A stretch of 64,000 nucleotides of DNA from Heliopora coerulea (Eukaryota > Cnidaria > Anthozoa > Scleralcyonacea > Helioporidae), in contig JASJOG010000046.1 in the NCBI GenBank assembly GCA_030142905.1, positions 838,501-902,500 on the forward strand, read 5' to 3'. The notes below the pieces were generated by a model. That model was not told the origin of the DNA and made no database searches. It worked only from the letters and a program-made list of their open reading frames with translations. The position numbers and the translations under genes were made by a program. Shown here piece by piece: positions 26,501-35,713 of the stretch (position 1 is its first letter; every line of letters starts with the position of its first letter).

Positions 26501-29500
26501 GATAAATTACTTCCAAATATCTTGGGCCAAATTGTCTTGGTGTATAGTTTATTTCTAGCGTACCCAGTTATCTCGTTCATTTGTAACCTTTATTCTTGGT
26601 ATTGTGCAGATGGTGAAACGGACACAGATTATCACTTGGACATGTTGGATGATCTGGAGGGTGAGTGGCATTTGTATATTTGTGTTGTCCTAGAAATAAA
26701 AACGAATAAAATTTTAGGTGCTTATAGTTACAACCAAATTTGTCTTGTTTGTCTTCCAGCTGAACTTCAAAACATTAAAAATCAGTTACGCAGTCATAGC
26801 CGAACAGCAGGTAGATATTTTGGTTGTTAGTGGCACTGTGGTCATCTTTATTGGTGGTGGTTGGTTTTTAGCTGTGGTTCGTTCTGCTGTTCTTGCTTTT
26901 GGTGGTGTAGTTTACGTTGGTTTCAGTGACGAAGTTGGTGTGCATGTTTGAGGTGTAATGGTGGTTGTTGTTGTTGGTGATAGTGTTGCTTGTGTTGGCG
27001 GCGGCAGTGGTGGGGGATGATGGTGGTGGTGGTAGTGTTGTTGATGGTAGCATTGTTTGTGGTAGTGGTGGGGGATGTTGGTGGTGGTGGTAGTAGTGTT
27101 GTTGATGGTGGTGTTGTTTGTGGTAGTGGTGGGTGGTGGTGGTGATGGTAGTGTTGTTGATGGTGGTGGTGTTTGTGGTACAGGTGGGGGATGGTGGTGG
27201 TGTTTGTGGTACAGATGGGGGATGGTGGTGGTGGCGGTGGTAGTATGGGTAGTGTTGTTGATGGTGGTGTTGTTTGTGGCAGTGGTGGGGGATGGTGGTG
27301 GTGGTAGTGTTGTTGATGGTGGTGTTGTTTGTGGTAGAGGTGGGGGATGGTGGTGGTGGCGGTGGTAGTGTTGGTAGTGTTGTTGATGGCAGTGTTGTTT
27401 GTGGTAGTGGTGGGGGATGGTGGTGGTGGTAGTGTTGTTGATGGTGGTGTTGTTTGTGGTAGTGGTAAGGGTGGTGTTGCTGTTGTCGTTAGTAATGGTG
27501 GTGGTGATAGTTGTGATGGTGCTGGGACTTTTTTTGCTGGATGTTTGAGGTGATGATGATGGCAGCACTGCAGCAGTGGTAGCCAAAGTCATTGTTCTTA
27601 CTCTTACTCTTGCTTGTTCAGCTTCCATATAACTGGTTCTTGTATGATTTATTTTGTTTGCACCTGAAGATCGCGAAGAACTACCTCTTGGGCTTTCGAG
27701 TGAGAACGGCGGTCATCAAAATGGTTCGTATTACCTTTAGCGAGAGTTATAATAAGCCTTGTATACTCTTTTGTTTACTCCCTTCTACTCATGTCCAATT
27801 TCTTTTCTCCTCTGTATTCGTTCCTCTCGTCTGCTTTGTCTTTGTCTGGTTTCGAGAATAGACTTCATAATTTAGGAAAGTTTTTTTTCTTCTTCTAACA
27901 GAGCTTATAATACTGAAGTGCATGCGCCACATTCAGTTTATCAAAGGTAACGTCTTTACAGATATCGACTTTACACATCAAATACGTAATAGCAAAGCTT
28001 TAGGGAACCACGATGACTGTCAAAGTTAAAGACAACGGTAACGTATCCGGACACTCTAAACTCTAACTCTGAACTCTGAATACTTTTGCAACTGAATAGT
28101 CCAAACGTGTCTCCGACCATCGGAAAGTGATAAGTTGCATACAACGGTAACATTGAACCTTGGCTTTCGTGAATTAAGTTAAGAAATGTAAATTTACATT
28201 ATTCATTTACTTTGTTCCTTTCAGGCGAACTTGAAAGTTACCAAGGACATCTTTTAAGCCGCAGTTCCTCCTCAACAGGTGGGGAAAACTATTCAGTGAA
28301 TCTTTTTTACTTACTACGTGCATTCTTTGACTTCCTTGTTCGTTCATTTTTGCCCTCACGCCCTCCGTCTATCCACCCATTCATCCGTCCATCCGTCCAT
28401 CAGTCTATCCATTCATAAACTATCACTAGCCTAAGCCTTGATATAAGAATTAACTAGACGTGTATTACTACTTACAAAGAGGTCAATGATCTTCTTCCAC
28501 TTTTTTTTGGTCTAGAAGTGTTCGACGAAGGGTCCGACAGTAATCCGGCGGAACAGACCATATCAGAACTTCGAGGTTAGTATGGGTAGAGGAAGAGGAT
28601 GTAGGATGGAGAATGCTGCGGGGTGAGAAGACTGGAGGGAGAATTAAAAGAGAATGGTGTGAGAACAAAGGGGGAGGGAGGGAGGAGGGGCGGGAAAGAT
28701 GTAGGAACGAGTAAGGGAGTAGACAAGTAGGGATGGTCTGTAAACCGATATATCATAGATAACAGACTACATATGGATTGGTGATTTGGTGTTTTTAGCC
28801 TACATCGATATAATGGTTTTAAATATGTACCGAATCAGTTTTGAAGTGTGAATACCCATCATATCTGATAATTGAACCGTGAAAATGATTTTTCTCTGGT
28901 TAAATTCCTGTTGAAAATTGTTCGGTGAGATTGCAGGATCAGTGAGAAAAATAAGCCATTCACTGTAAGGGTGAATGTTCAATATTTCTTGTATTAATAT
29001 TTTACTTGACCGATATGCGGAAACTACTCTTTATACTGATGATATCAATATGCTCTGAGTGGTATATCATACCAAATATTTCCCATAACGACCTTCCCTT
29101 CATAGAGGAAGAGAAGGAGATGGGAAGAGGTAATTTGGAAGAGGGAAACGGGAACCAAAAATACCGTCAACGGCGCTAGGGTAGGCTTGGGTGGGACGCG
29201 GTAGGACAGGATGGGATAGGGCAGAATAGGACAAAATTGGATTGCGTAGGATAGGATGGGACGAGATGAGGTGATATAACGCGATGGGAGGAAGGAGATC
29301 AAGGAAATCAGAAGTGAGAAACGAAGTGAACAGAAAGTGACTATTTATTATTTATTTTTTTTAAGAACAATTACGACACGCTGAAAGCAATACAGCTGAA
29401 GTGAAGCTGGAAATTTTAACTCTACGAGGTACGGAAGGCTAACTTCTTGATCTTCTGTCATTTAACCTCCTTACCACCTTTTTGACTATGCCACCCAGTT

Positions 29501-32500
29501 GATCATTGCGTTCTCCCCTTTTCAATCACAAATGCCTTCTCTAGAAACCACTAGCTTCCTCCGTACTTAGATTGAAAATATAGAAAATCAAATATATTTT
29601 ACCGGATCATTGAAAGGCTTGCAGCCTCATACAAGACATTTTAGTTTTTAGTAAGATAAAGATGGATTTTTGAATAAGATTTATTTCACTTTGAAATTTT
29701 GAATGTGAAGCAAAGCAACCACGTGAGAAGTCAGCAGCCGTTCCAATAACAGAAAATTAAATACTTTTAGAGTAAAGGTCTCTCAAAAGGTGGAGTATTT
29801 AAAGTTGTGGCTGAAACAGTGAAAGGTTTGGTCGAGTGTATAAAACCTGCTTTAATCAGAAAATGTCTGAATATGTTGGTGTCGAACTAAGCGTGCAAAA
29901 GTGGAAACGAATATTGCCTAGCGTGATTCACGATCGGGTAGCACCGACATAGCCCATTCAACTTCAATCAGGGTCGATTGTTACACTATTCGGTGGGTGG
30001 AGGAACGCAGGCACACACTGGCTGGAATTCAGCCTACCCAGCCTTGTCATTTCACGTTATCTTGCATGGTTCACATACGTGCCTGTCCATAGATTCTGAA
30101 GCAAAGACAATGCATGGAATTGTGATTAACCCTTTAACGCCCAGTGTCCGATATACCAGGTACCTAAGAACAATAGAATCAGTGAGAGAACAAAGGAAAA
30201 ACAAAGAGAATGAAGAACAAGAGAAAAAAATTTAGGTGTTAAAGGGTCAACGGTAGCGGCCTGGTGTTTGTAATATGAACATCTTTAGCTAGGCTTGGGA
30301 AATATATCAAAAAAAATCGTCGACTTTTGTTTTTTTTTTACCCAGATAAGCTCCTTGAGGAGCAAGAGACCGCTCGAATGAAAGAAGAAATGATAGCGCA
30401 GTTACACAGTAAGTTTGCATGTTGTATGTTTGTCGCCTTAATGTGAGCTGAGGAGGCAAGACATGACAGGGTGGAGTAGTCCAGAGCCGCGCCATAATTA
30501 GATTTCTTAGTTTGATTATGATTCACTCGCCATCACCCCCGCGTAACCTACGTCCTGCTATTGCTTTGACAGCGCAAGTAGAGGAGTTAACGAGGAGTAA
30601 AAGTCTTAGTGATCTGGAAAAGACAACAGAACATCGCGTGGCTGAGTCAGCAAAAAGTACTGCAAAACACATGCAGAAGCAAGCGGCCATTAGTGCTGAG
30701 AAGGCCTCGCAGAACAAAGGTAAATGCAAGATATATTGCGATGTACTGTACGAACGAACATGTTTGTTCTACTTTTACCCGTAAACATATCGACGCACGC
30801 GCATACGAAGATGCCTTATTATATAAGTAGAAGTCGGCGTATAGCCAGCACTGAATGACTTTTAAAAAGCCCAGAGCAGGGTTCGTACAGGTCATTGAAA
30901 GCTTGGAAAGTCATGGAAAATCAAAATTTCAAAATCCAGACCTGGGAAACCTGGAAAATTAGTGTCGGTCATCGAAAGTCATGGAAAATTAGATTTCTTC
31001 TGGATCAGTGAATAATTCTATCTCAATTTTCTTCGCTCTTATTTTCAAGTTTCTTGGGGCCACCAATGAACATGAAAAATATCGCAAAAAATTGTATCCA
31101 CGATACTCGTAACCCCTGATCTCGTAACCTTAATTTATCATAGCTTGGCCGTGCACTTCAGTTTAGAGACTGGGTCCCAGCTACCCCTGTGGTTTGACGG
31201 AGCCCCTGTTCAGCTCGTTTCGTTTCTACCTTTTCCAAGTCATGGATTTTTGTAAATATGGTCGTAGAATTTTGATGGGACCTATAGTGTACGAACCCTG
31301 CCAGAGGGTCAAGGACTGCAATTCTGACGTCTTGACCGAAGACCCTACTTTGGAATGAAACTCGAAACGTCAGTATTTCCTCTCCAAAGTTACGGCAGTT
31401 CACTGACCCTTTTCACTTTTTACTTGTATAACATTTTGTTTGCGACGCTGAAATTGAGATGTATCCATAGTTTGGGTACTGGTTTGCTGTACATAAACAT
31501 GTATCTCCTACATTCGCATTACTTTCACCTGACTATAATATAATATCTGAACCTAACTTGTTTTTGTGGAGTACGTAGTTAGATCAATACCCCGTAGGCA
31601 GTGGGTTTGTGCTAACCTAAGCAATGTAATGACCTCTTTTATCTTAAGGTCATTAAAGTCAAACGGCGGAAAGCGAAGCGAAAACATCTCTTTGTTTGCT
31701 TCTTTTCTGGAGGAAGGAAAGGTCTCAAAAGCCATTTTTATTTGTCCCTGGTCATTGGTTGCACAAAAAACGCGCGGCAACCAATCTTAACGGGTTTTCA
31801 GCATCGGTAATTAAATAGTCCACTACTGTTCCTGGTACTTACTTTTTTAACGATTGGTGTTTCTTTTAGTTAAACTCCGGACACTTCAGGAAGAAAACAA
31901 GTTCCTGAACCAAAGAGTCCAAACTTTAGAAAGCGAACTAAAATGGTATTGCAACCTTCTTGTTTCTTTTAAAAGTAAACTTTTAGTTTTATTAACAAAC
32001 TCTTTATTAATAAAATTTAAAGAGTAAGCTTGGCAAACGTTGGTCTTTATTTTCCTTAAGCATGTGGATCTTTAAGAAGTTGTATCAAATACTTAAAAAC
32101 AGCTTTTTGACCTTATTCTTTGCTCGCGTTCATTATTGCGCGTGTTGTACAGTTATACCTCAAACTCATTAACAATTCGTGAGCAAAACACAGAGGAAAT
32201 CAGTACCGAGACGTAGTTTAGATATCTGATCTTAATTAGCATAGGATTTCGTCAAATTTAAACCCGATTTTCTCTTTAAATAAGGATTCGATTGAGATGT
32301 AATATCATACACTCGAAAGTCGTGTTTCATCAGGTATCCAAACACCTCAAAGTTGGTCAAAAAAACTCGGCTATCGCCTCGTTTTTCAATTCACTTCTCG
32401 GTGTTTGGATATCTGATGAAACACTCCTTCTCGTGTATGATATATTACGTATTAAAAAATCCCATTTTGAACTCTTAGTTACGTTCGTCACATATCTTTA

Positions 32501-35500
32501 TAAAACACAGCACAGTGAAGTAGGTTTTTTATAGTAATAACGACAAAAAGTGACGTCATTTTATTTGACCAGTTGTGAATCCTGTTCATCCTTAATTCAT
32601 TTCTCTCCCGTAGGTCAAAGAAAGAAAAACAGAGATTAACCGCAGAAAAAGACAAACGTAATGCCAACCAACGCAACCACAAAAGCTTGAGTGGCTCATC
32701 TGATGTTAACCAAGTTAAAAACCAGGTGAGAGCTGTAAGGATTATGACAGCGAAAAGGTGGAAATATGATAGACTAAAAAGTGTAATGGGTCCCATCCTA
32801 ATTCAAGAGAACGCCCCTTGGACCCCCAGTCTAAGGAACCCACAACTCACTCAACAATCTCCACCTTCTCCGACTTTACCAGAGATTTTGCACGTGAAAG
32901 AATTTACTGCCTGGGGAGTTGGAGCCTTTTCACACACGAAATTTTCGTGGTGCATTTGTCATTTTACATGTAAATTATCTGATTCTTATCAGGCCATTCA
33001 CAAAACACATTGACCTTCGGGTAGAAACGTTTTGGGTCGTTTACTTTGAAGGAATTTGTTTTAAATATTCCGATAAGTTAATCGGTTTTGAACACCGTAT
33101 CCAAAATTATAAAGGACATGCGGTAGACATGGTTTTACCACATTTCTGGTAGTAAGTGTCATGCAGTCTCGCGAGGGATCCTGTGGGATCTTTATCAGCG
33201 GTAATAGCGACATACAGCTTGTTTAAGGCCACAGTTACACTATACCGGATTGCTTGCGTATCGCGGATTACTTATCGTATCGGGTTGGGGTTTGAGTTAC
33301 ACTACTCCACGGTAATCCGGTACATAACGCTTTGCGAATCCGGAACAAAATCACTCCGCTCTAAAGGTGACATGAAAATTTATCCGGTTTGTTCCCTTGC
33401 CATGTAACCGCCTGAATCCTATGCGAACGCTCTGCGATTGACTTCACTGGCTGGAGAACAAGTTCAATCTCGCTGTCTGTCCAAATGAAATCGTCTGCTT
33501 TGTTCTTACTCATCATGGCTGTGCTTCCTCTATCATTTATTTGGTGGCAAATGTGTGATGTTTACTTGACCGAGCAAAGGGGCAGTATAGTGTAAATGCT
33601 AACGGAAACGTGCAATTTTGGTATCGGATTGGGTTGAGGTAATCCGATACGAGAAACAATCCGGTATAGTGTAAATGGGACCTGAATATCAGTAAGACCT
33701 TTGAAGTAAGGCGAGAAGAAAGAGTAACCTGGCAGGCGTCATTGCAGCTACGTTCAAATCGGAATGAAAATAACTGGTCTCGACATTTTTAAAAACCAAG
33801 CAACCTCTGCAGAAAAAAAATAAAAAAAAAAAATTTAAAAAAAAATTCATGCGACTATCTGATTTCCATATTCAAGCAGGCCTGACTTTTTACAGGGTAT
33901 GTTGAAAATGACAGGATTTCGCCGTGGGCGGGAGGGAGGGTGGCTTATTGACAACACGTTTAACGTATTTTGAGAACGAACCATATTTGGAATGGCAATT
34001 ACATGTCTGTAACGGTAGTCTCCTGTCCTATCTTCGTAGGCTGTAAAAGAGCGATTACAAAACTCCGTTGAACGTGAGCAACAAAAAGAAGATAATGCTA
34101 AAAGAATCGACCCACTGGATGAAGATAACTCGATACTGGTAAGCCCTTTTTTCGCGTCATGCAGGAAATTTAAGGATTTTGGCATTAGTTCTTAAAACCA
34201 CTGGTCATACAGTTGACAAGCAACCATCTTAAAAAATAGACAGGGGGGTGCTGTTGGCACAGTGGTGGTGCACGTGAATCTCACTTCTGACTAAGGTTCG
34301 ATTCCGGCTCTATGCAGTTACCTGATTAAGGTTACCTTGGTTACATGTGGGGGAGGATGTTGTCCAGTTTGTCTCGACCAAACATCGCAGGTTTTCTCTA
34401 GGTACTCCGATTTCCTCCAAAAGTAGCACTCGAACCACGAGAGGTGGCTCTCAATGGACCTTCAGGGAGAGCAGCTTAGCTAGCTTGTAGGGTTATCCGG
34501 TATAAATAGACCTTTTACTCACTTGACTTTACCGCTTTCTGCTCAATTTTAGCTGTACAGATGGCGTCACGACGTGGTAAGGACATAAACCACGTCGTGG
34601 CGTCATCCGTACACCTACAACTGAACAGAAAATGACAAAATGGAATGTATTGTCGGTTATACCGTAAACAATGGAAAAAGACTTGTCAAAAAGTTTATTG
34701 AAAGCTCTCAGGGAATTTACGGGGCATCGACAAAGACGAGAACATTCACCTCACCTGATCCGTGATCCGTAAAATACACAGAATTATTCACTGAAACCAG
34801 ACCACGGTTCAGTCAGGCAAGCACGGGCGTCTGACCTCTAAATTTATTATGGAAAGATCGATGAGCTAACAACGTTTTGCACAACAACCCTAAATCAATT
34901 GCAAATATCCTGAACGATTATTTCACATCAGCTGGGACAAAACTTGCTAACGCTATAGGAGATCGATGCAACCCTCTTATGTGTCTTTCATGGGACACTA
35001 CATCTACATCGGATTTCAGTTTTTCCTATATAAAAGAAAGTTTTGTCCACAAATATGTAAGTGGCCTAAAGATTAAGAAAGCAATTGGTCTTGATATGAT
35101 AAGCGCTCGTCTACTTAAGGACTCTGCTGATACCATTGCACCTTGCCTTACTTTTTTGTTTAATAAATCACTTTCCTCGGTGGTATTTCCGAGTATATGG
35201 GAAAAGGGAAAGGTAGTTCCAATTTTTAAATCTGGTGACAGGACTAGTGCAAGTAATTACAGACCAGTAACAATAATAAGTAACATCCAATGAGGATATT
35301 ACTATTTCTTTAATAGTGTCAAGTAACTCTTTAGATCTGTTGGGGGAACTTCGAATTGCCAGACCTTGGTTTACTAGTTCTAAACTTCGACATTTATAAA
35401 TGCGGACAAACTTTCCAAATACTCGCTTGTTTTCAAACCAGCCATAAAATTTCCTCGTCCTTACTTACTGCTCCCTTTCCAATCAACGTAGGTCGTTTTG

Positions 35501-35664
35501 AATAGTCAGCTCTTCATGGTAGCCAACTCCTGTTGTCTTTTCTCTTTCTCCAGATGTATTGTTTACTTCCCGTGTTTTTCTTACTCCTTGCCATGCTGAT
35601 TACCTTTGCTTTCGGCATTCTTGGCGCTGCGCCGGACAAGACTGCTGCTCAGCCTGGTTCATAA
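9014..35664 (+). CDS. SLMAP: Sarcolemma-associated protein (SLMAP) orthologue, 33 inferred coding exons
   Basis: Coding exons: 9014-9199, 13158-13311, 14355-14455, 15707-15760, 16099-16194, 16765-16836, 17019-17096, 19165-19227, 19375-19473, 20162-20236, 21245-21319, 22417-22474, 23379-23453, 23879-23929, 24031-24093, 24723-24785, 25251-25313, 25641-25715, 26209-26259, 26610-26660, 26760-26810, 27670-27723, 27902-27946, 28225-28278, 28516-28575, 29106-29129, 29366-29428, 30346-30408, 30573-30719, 31870-31945, 32614-32725, 34040-34138, 35554-35664. Phases join throughout, giving about 853 aa, close to vertebrate SLMAP. Order: FHA domain, long coiled coil, C-terminal membrane anchor. In vertebrates SLMAP is a STRIPAK subunit that uses its FHA domain to bind phosphorylated MST1/2, and is tail-anchored in ER, sarcolemmal, nuclear-envelope and centrosomal membranes. 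Exon 22 has weak splice signals. The gene precedes filamin on the same strand. Confidence 0.9.
10544..10986. mobile_element. Tigger/pogo-type MITE with TA duplication
   Basis: The left end CAGTAGTTCCTTGTTTAACC is matched in inverse by the right end, which reads CGAGGAACCACTG at 10974-10986. Both are flanked by TA (10542-10543 and 10987-10988). Further inner copies of the GGTTATC/GATAATCG motif occur in both halves. This pattern fits non-autonomous Tc1/mariner-superfamily elements of the pogo/Tigger branch. It lies in SLMAP intron 1. Confidence 0.75.
14023..14196. repeat. Foldback (inverted repeat), SLMAP intron 2
   Basis: The left arm (about 14026-14080, with GTTCTTCCTCTGATTTCTAG) is complementary to the right arm (about 14127-14192, with CTAGAAATTGGAGGAAGAAC). 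A third partial copy of the arm (CCTCCGATTTCTAGATACT) lies at about 14238. No clear target duplication was found. Confidence 0.7.
15707..22474 (+). CDS. SLMAP: SLMAP exons 4-12: linker and first coiled coil
   Basis: Exon 4 encodes [18 protein letters not shown], matching the conserved SLMAP segment after the FHA domain where the coiled coil begins (known family pattern ELxQLSQYLQ). Exons 5-11 begin and end in phase 0 and encode charged heptad-like sequence ([68 protein letters not shown] and others). Exon 12 (22417-22474) shifts the reading to phase 1. In vertebrate SLMAP this coiled coil mediates self-association and binding to STRIPAK partners. Introns hold a LINE tail, foldbacks, a Harbinger-type MITE and a palindromic SINE. 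Confidence 0.88.
15888..16057. mobile_element. MITE-like element with AACCCTTT ends
   Basis: The left end ATAACCCTTTCGTGCACA and the right end AAACAAAGGGTTAAA are inverted to each other, with TTAA-like flanks (ATAA on the left, TTAA on the right). This suits a piggyBac-type TTAA MITE. It lies just upstream of SLMAP exon 5. Confidence 0.5.
16324..16578. repeat. Large foldback with arms of about 105 bp, SLMAP intron 5
   Basis: The left arm at 16324-16428 (including GAAACATGCTTAGTGACTAA) is mirrored by the right arm at about 16468-16578 (including TTAGTCATTAAGCATGTTTC), with a spacer of about 40 bp. Open frames on opposite strands give similar peptides because the arms are reverse complements. 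It probably forms a strong hairpin in the pre-mRNA. Confidence 0.85.
16936..16978. repeat. (CTGT)n(CTAT)n microsatellite
   Basis: A compound tetranucleotide run just upstream of SLMAP exon 7. Confidence 0.9.
17472..17532. repeat. (AAT)n microsatellite
   Basis: About 20 perfect AAT units. It lies about 190 bp past the stop of the minus-strand LINE fragment at 17719-17940, where the 3' end of a non-LTR element would be, so it may mark that element's tail. Confidence 0.92.
17719..17940 (-). mobile_element. C-terminal piece of a non-LTR retrotransposon reverse transcriptase (CR1/L2/Jockey-like)
   Basis: The minus frame reads [18 protein letters not shown], then [20 protein letters not shown], then [19 protein letters not shown] and a stop. 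The pattern LRS-x-T-G, R-S-F, AP-x-x-WN-x-LP, and F-K-x-LK-x-H-x-F is characteristic of the end of many LINE ORF2 proteins. It is 5'-truncated, as usual for LINE copies, and lies in SLMAP intron 7. Confidence 0.8.
18357..18722. mobile_element. Harbinger-type MITE, copy 1, with internal duplication
   Basis: The terminal motif GGTTCACACGTGAGC, followed by CATAAGCATAAGGAC, is inverted at the right end (GTCCTTATGCTTATG and CAACCAGGC). A copy in opposite orientation at 51736-52016 shares the whole body. This copy repeats an internal block of about 110 bp (CAAGCCTGCGACATAAGGAT occurs twice) and has a second internal terminus. It lies in SLMAP intron 7. Confidence 0.75.
19591..19922. mobile_element. 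Palindromic tRNA-derived SINE (head-to-head pair)
   Basis: The left arm is a minus-strand tRNA-like SINE (B-box GGGTTCGATCCCC in reverse at about 19670-19690). The right arm at 19797-19920 is its plus-strand copy, with A-box TAGCTCAGTGGTTAGAAC and B-box GGTTCGATCCCC. The arms continue through the tail (GAACGATCTTCAAGCTCGAT and its complement). Near-identical direct repeats, TAAATATGCTTTAAT at 19576 and TAAATATGCTTAAT at 19925, flank the whole structure and look like one target-site duplication. It lies in SLMAP intron 9. A single-copy relative is at 57340. Confidence 0.8.
19990..20112. repeat. GAT/AAT-rich degenerate repeat
   Basis: Tandem GATGATATAATGATAATGA-type units with interspersed ACAATG, between the palindromic SINE and SLMAP exon 10. 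Confidence 0.8.
20446..21080. repeat. Large foldback element with a MITE nested in its left arm
   Basis: The left arm (about 20446-20726) and right arm (about 20786-21080) are reverse complements, sharing for example CCAGCATAATATGTGAAATA and GTCGACAAATATATAGGTAA. The central part holds an extra direct copy of the inner arm segment (CCATTAATCCTTCC and CCATTAATCCTCCC). The left arm is interrupted by the TTAA MITE at 20502-20590, which the right arm lacks. It lies in SLMAP intron 10. Confidence 0.8.
20502..20590. mobile_element. TTAA-type MITE (piggyBac-like), 89 bp
   Basis: The inverted ends CTCTTTC and GAAAGAG are flanked by perfect TTAA duplications (20498-20501 and 20591-20594). The body (GACGATTTTACTCGTCAAAG) recurs in opposite orientation at 46818-46910 and about 40225-40308. 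It is inserted into the left arm of the foldback, whose right arm shows the empty site. Confidence 0.85.
21822..22270. repeat. ACTTG-rich minisatellite-like region, SLMAP intron 11
   Basis: GACTTGACTTGACTTGTGAC-type units at 21826-21900 and again at 22080-22260, where units of about 35 bp (AAAATGACTTGTGACTTGAT and variants) repeat. The two blocks flank about 180 bp of other sequence. It may be the body of one element bounded near CAGAGTTG (21789) and CATCTCTG (22273), but I found no matching duplication. Confidence 0.65.
23379..30719 (+). CDS. SLMAP: SLMAP exons 13-29: array of 17 symmetric phase-1 mini-exons
   Basis: Exon lengths in order are 75, 51, 63, 63, 63, 75, 51, 51, 51, 54, 45, 54, 60, 24, 63, 63 and 147 nt. 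All are multiples of three and all start and end in phase 1, so any could be skipped or repeated without a frameshift. Together they encode about 351 aa of acidic, coiled-coil-like sequence. Many begin with a short acidic-Leu pattern (GKLELYE, SDLLDSE, EQLMSC, AELQNIK, GELESYQ, EQLRHAE, DKLLEEQ, TQVEELT). The 24-nt exon at 29106-29129 (EEEKEMGR) is a true microexon. Introns between them are often only 100-500 bp in the first half. Exon 22 (27670-27723) is the least certain, with a weak acceptor and a GTTCGT donor. Confidence 0.78.
24115..24660. repeat. Polypyrimidine (CCTT-rich) tract, SLMAP intron 15
   Basis: Over 500 bp of plus-strand C/T with TTCCTTCC and TTTCTTCC units. Long open frames here (Leu/Phe/Ser/Pro-rich) reflect composition. 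Such homopurine-homopyrimidine DNA can form triplex structures. Confidence 0.85.
26940..27475. repeat. GT-rich minisatellite, about 55-bp unit, SLMAP intron 21
   Basis: A unit made of TGTTGTTGATGGTGGTGTTG, then TTTGTGGTAGTGGTGGGGGA, then a TGG run repeats about eight times with small changes in copy length. Almost all substitutions keep the 3-bp period. Opposite frames give Thr-rich and Val/Gly-rich open frames, which I treat as artefacts. Confidence 0.88.
30130..30246. mobile_element. TTAA-type MITE with CCCTTTAACGCC ends
   Basis: The left end CCCTTTAACGCC and right end GGTGTTAAAGGG are inverted. The flanks are TTAA on the left and TCAA on the right, suggesting a TTAA duplication with one change. 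It is purine-rich inside and lies in SLMAP intron 27. Confidence 0.65.
30877..31300. mobile_element. hAT-like MITE with CAGGGTTCGTACA ends
   Basis: The left end CAGGGTTCGTACAGGTCAT is inverted at the right end (TGTACGAACCCTG at 31288-31300). A perfect 6-bp direct repeat, CCAGAG, abuts both ends (30871-30876 and 31301-31306). Inner repeats of AAAGTCATGGAAAA are typical of this hAT MITE type. It lies in SLMAP intron 29. Confidence 0.7.
31870..35664 (+). CDS. SLMAP: SLMAP exons 30-33: terminal coiled coil and tail anchor
   Basis: Exon 30 ([20 protein letters not shown]) ends in phase 2 and joins exon 31 to form Trp-Ser-Lys-Lys-Glu, then [15 protein letters not shown]. Exon 32 (34040-34138) is phase 0. 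The last exon (35554-35664) encodes 36 residues with one hydrophobic stretch, [20 protein letters not shown], followed by [13 protein letters not shown] and TAA at 35662-35664. A single C-terminal membrane helix is the known tail anchor of SLMAP. The exon starts with an ATG codon but is preceded by a strong acceptor, so it is read as internal. The final intron contains a LINE fragment and a SINE. Confidence 0.88.
32298..32446. repeat. Foldback with CTCGGCTATCGCCTCG centre, copy 1
   Basis: The left arm (ATCATACAC, then GTGTTTCATCAGGTATCCAA) is complementary to the right arm (TTGGATATCTGATGAAACAC, then GTGTATGAT). The centre reads ACTCGGCTATCGCCTCG. A diverged copy with the same centre is at 43634-43732. 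It lies in SLMAP intron 30. Confidence 0.8.
33227..33682. mobile_element. MITE with ACACTATACCGGATTG ends, 456 bp
   Basis: The left end GGCCACAGTTACACTATACC is inverted at the right end (GGTATAGTGTAAATGGGACC). Inner copies of TAATCCG, ATCGGATTGGG and CCGGAT occur throughout. The flanks TAA and TGA may be a decayed 3-bp duplication, as in PIF/Harbinger elements. A lone terminus (TGGTGTAAATGGGACC) also occurs at about 48585. It lies in SLMAP intron 31. Confidence 0.7.
34240..34510 (+). mobile_element. tRNA-derived SINE, family B, copy 2 (fullest)
   Basis: The A-box region TTGGCACAGTGGTGGTGCAC and B-box AGGTTCGATTCCGG are followed by the tail CTCTATGCAGTTACCTGATT. A further body runs through GTCTCGACCAAACATCGCAG to about 34510. 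It shares head and tail with 7892-8045 and body with 52088-52375. It lies in the last SLMAP intron. Confidence 0.72.
34551..34612. repeat. Short palindrome (ACGACGTGG/CCACGTCGT arms)
   Basis: TGTACAGATGGCGTCACGAC is mirrored by GTCGTGGCGTCATCCGTACA around a spacer of about 12 bp. The arms carry CGTCA/TGACG-type strings. It is probably the centre of a small foldback element. Confidence 0.7.
34865..35293 (+). mobile_element. Non-LTR reverse transcriptase fragment (start of RT domain)
   Basis: The open frame includes [65 protein letters not shown] and NYRPVTIIS before a stop. The order K-x-G-x-D-x-I, L-x-D, F-N-x-S-L, P-x-x-W-x-x-x-x-V-x-P-I-x-K, N-Y-R-P-x-x-I-x-S is the classic N-terminal part of LINE reverse transcriptases (Jockey/CR1/RTE-like). 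The YADD centre is missing, so the copy is dead. It lies in the last SLMAP intron. Confidence 0.88.
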
Positions 35665-35713
35665 GGCATCCATGGACAAGACTGGTGCCGAGCCTGGTTC
35701 ATAAGGCATCCAT
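35634..35713. repeat. Tandem 40-bp duplication spanning the SLMAP stop codon
   Basis: The segment GGACAAGACT...GGTTCATAAGGCATCCAT occurs at 35634-35673 and again at 35674-35713 with two differences. Each copy contains the same GGTTCATAA, so the stop codon is duplicated. The duplication straddles the end of the coding sequence and the start of the 3' UTR. Confidence 0.9.

Noticed and set aside
26912..27628. 238-codon Thr-rich minus-strand open frame
   Set aside because: It is the shadow of the GT-rich minisatellite; its periodic structure and low complexity rule against a gene.
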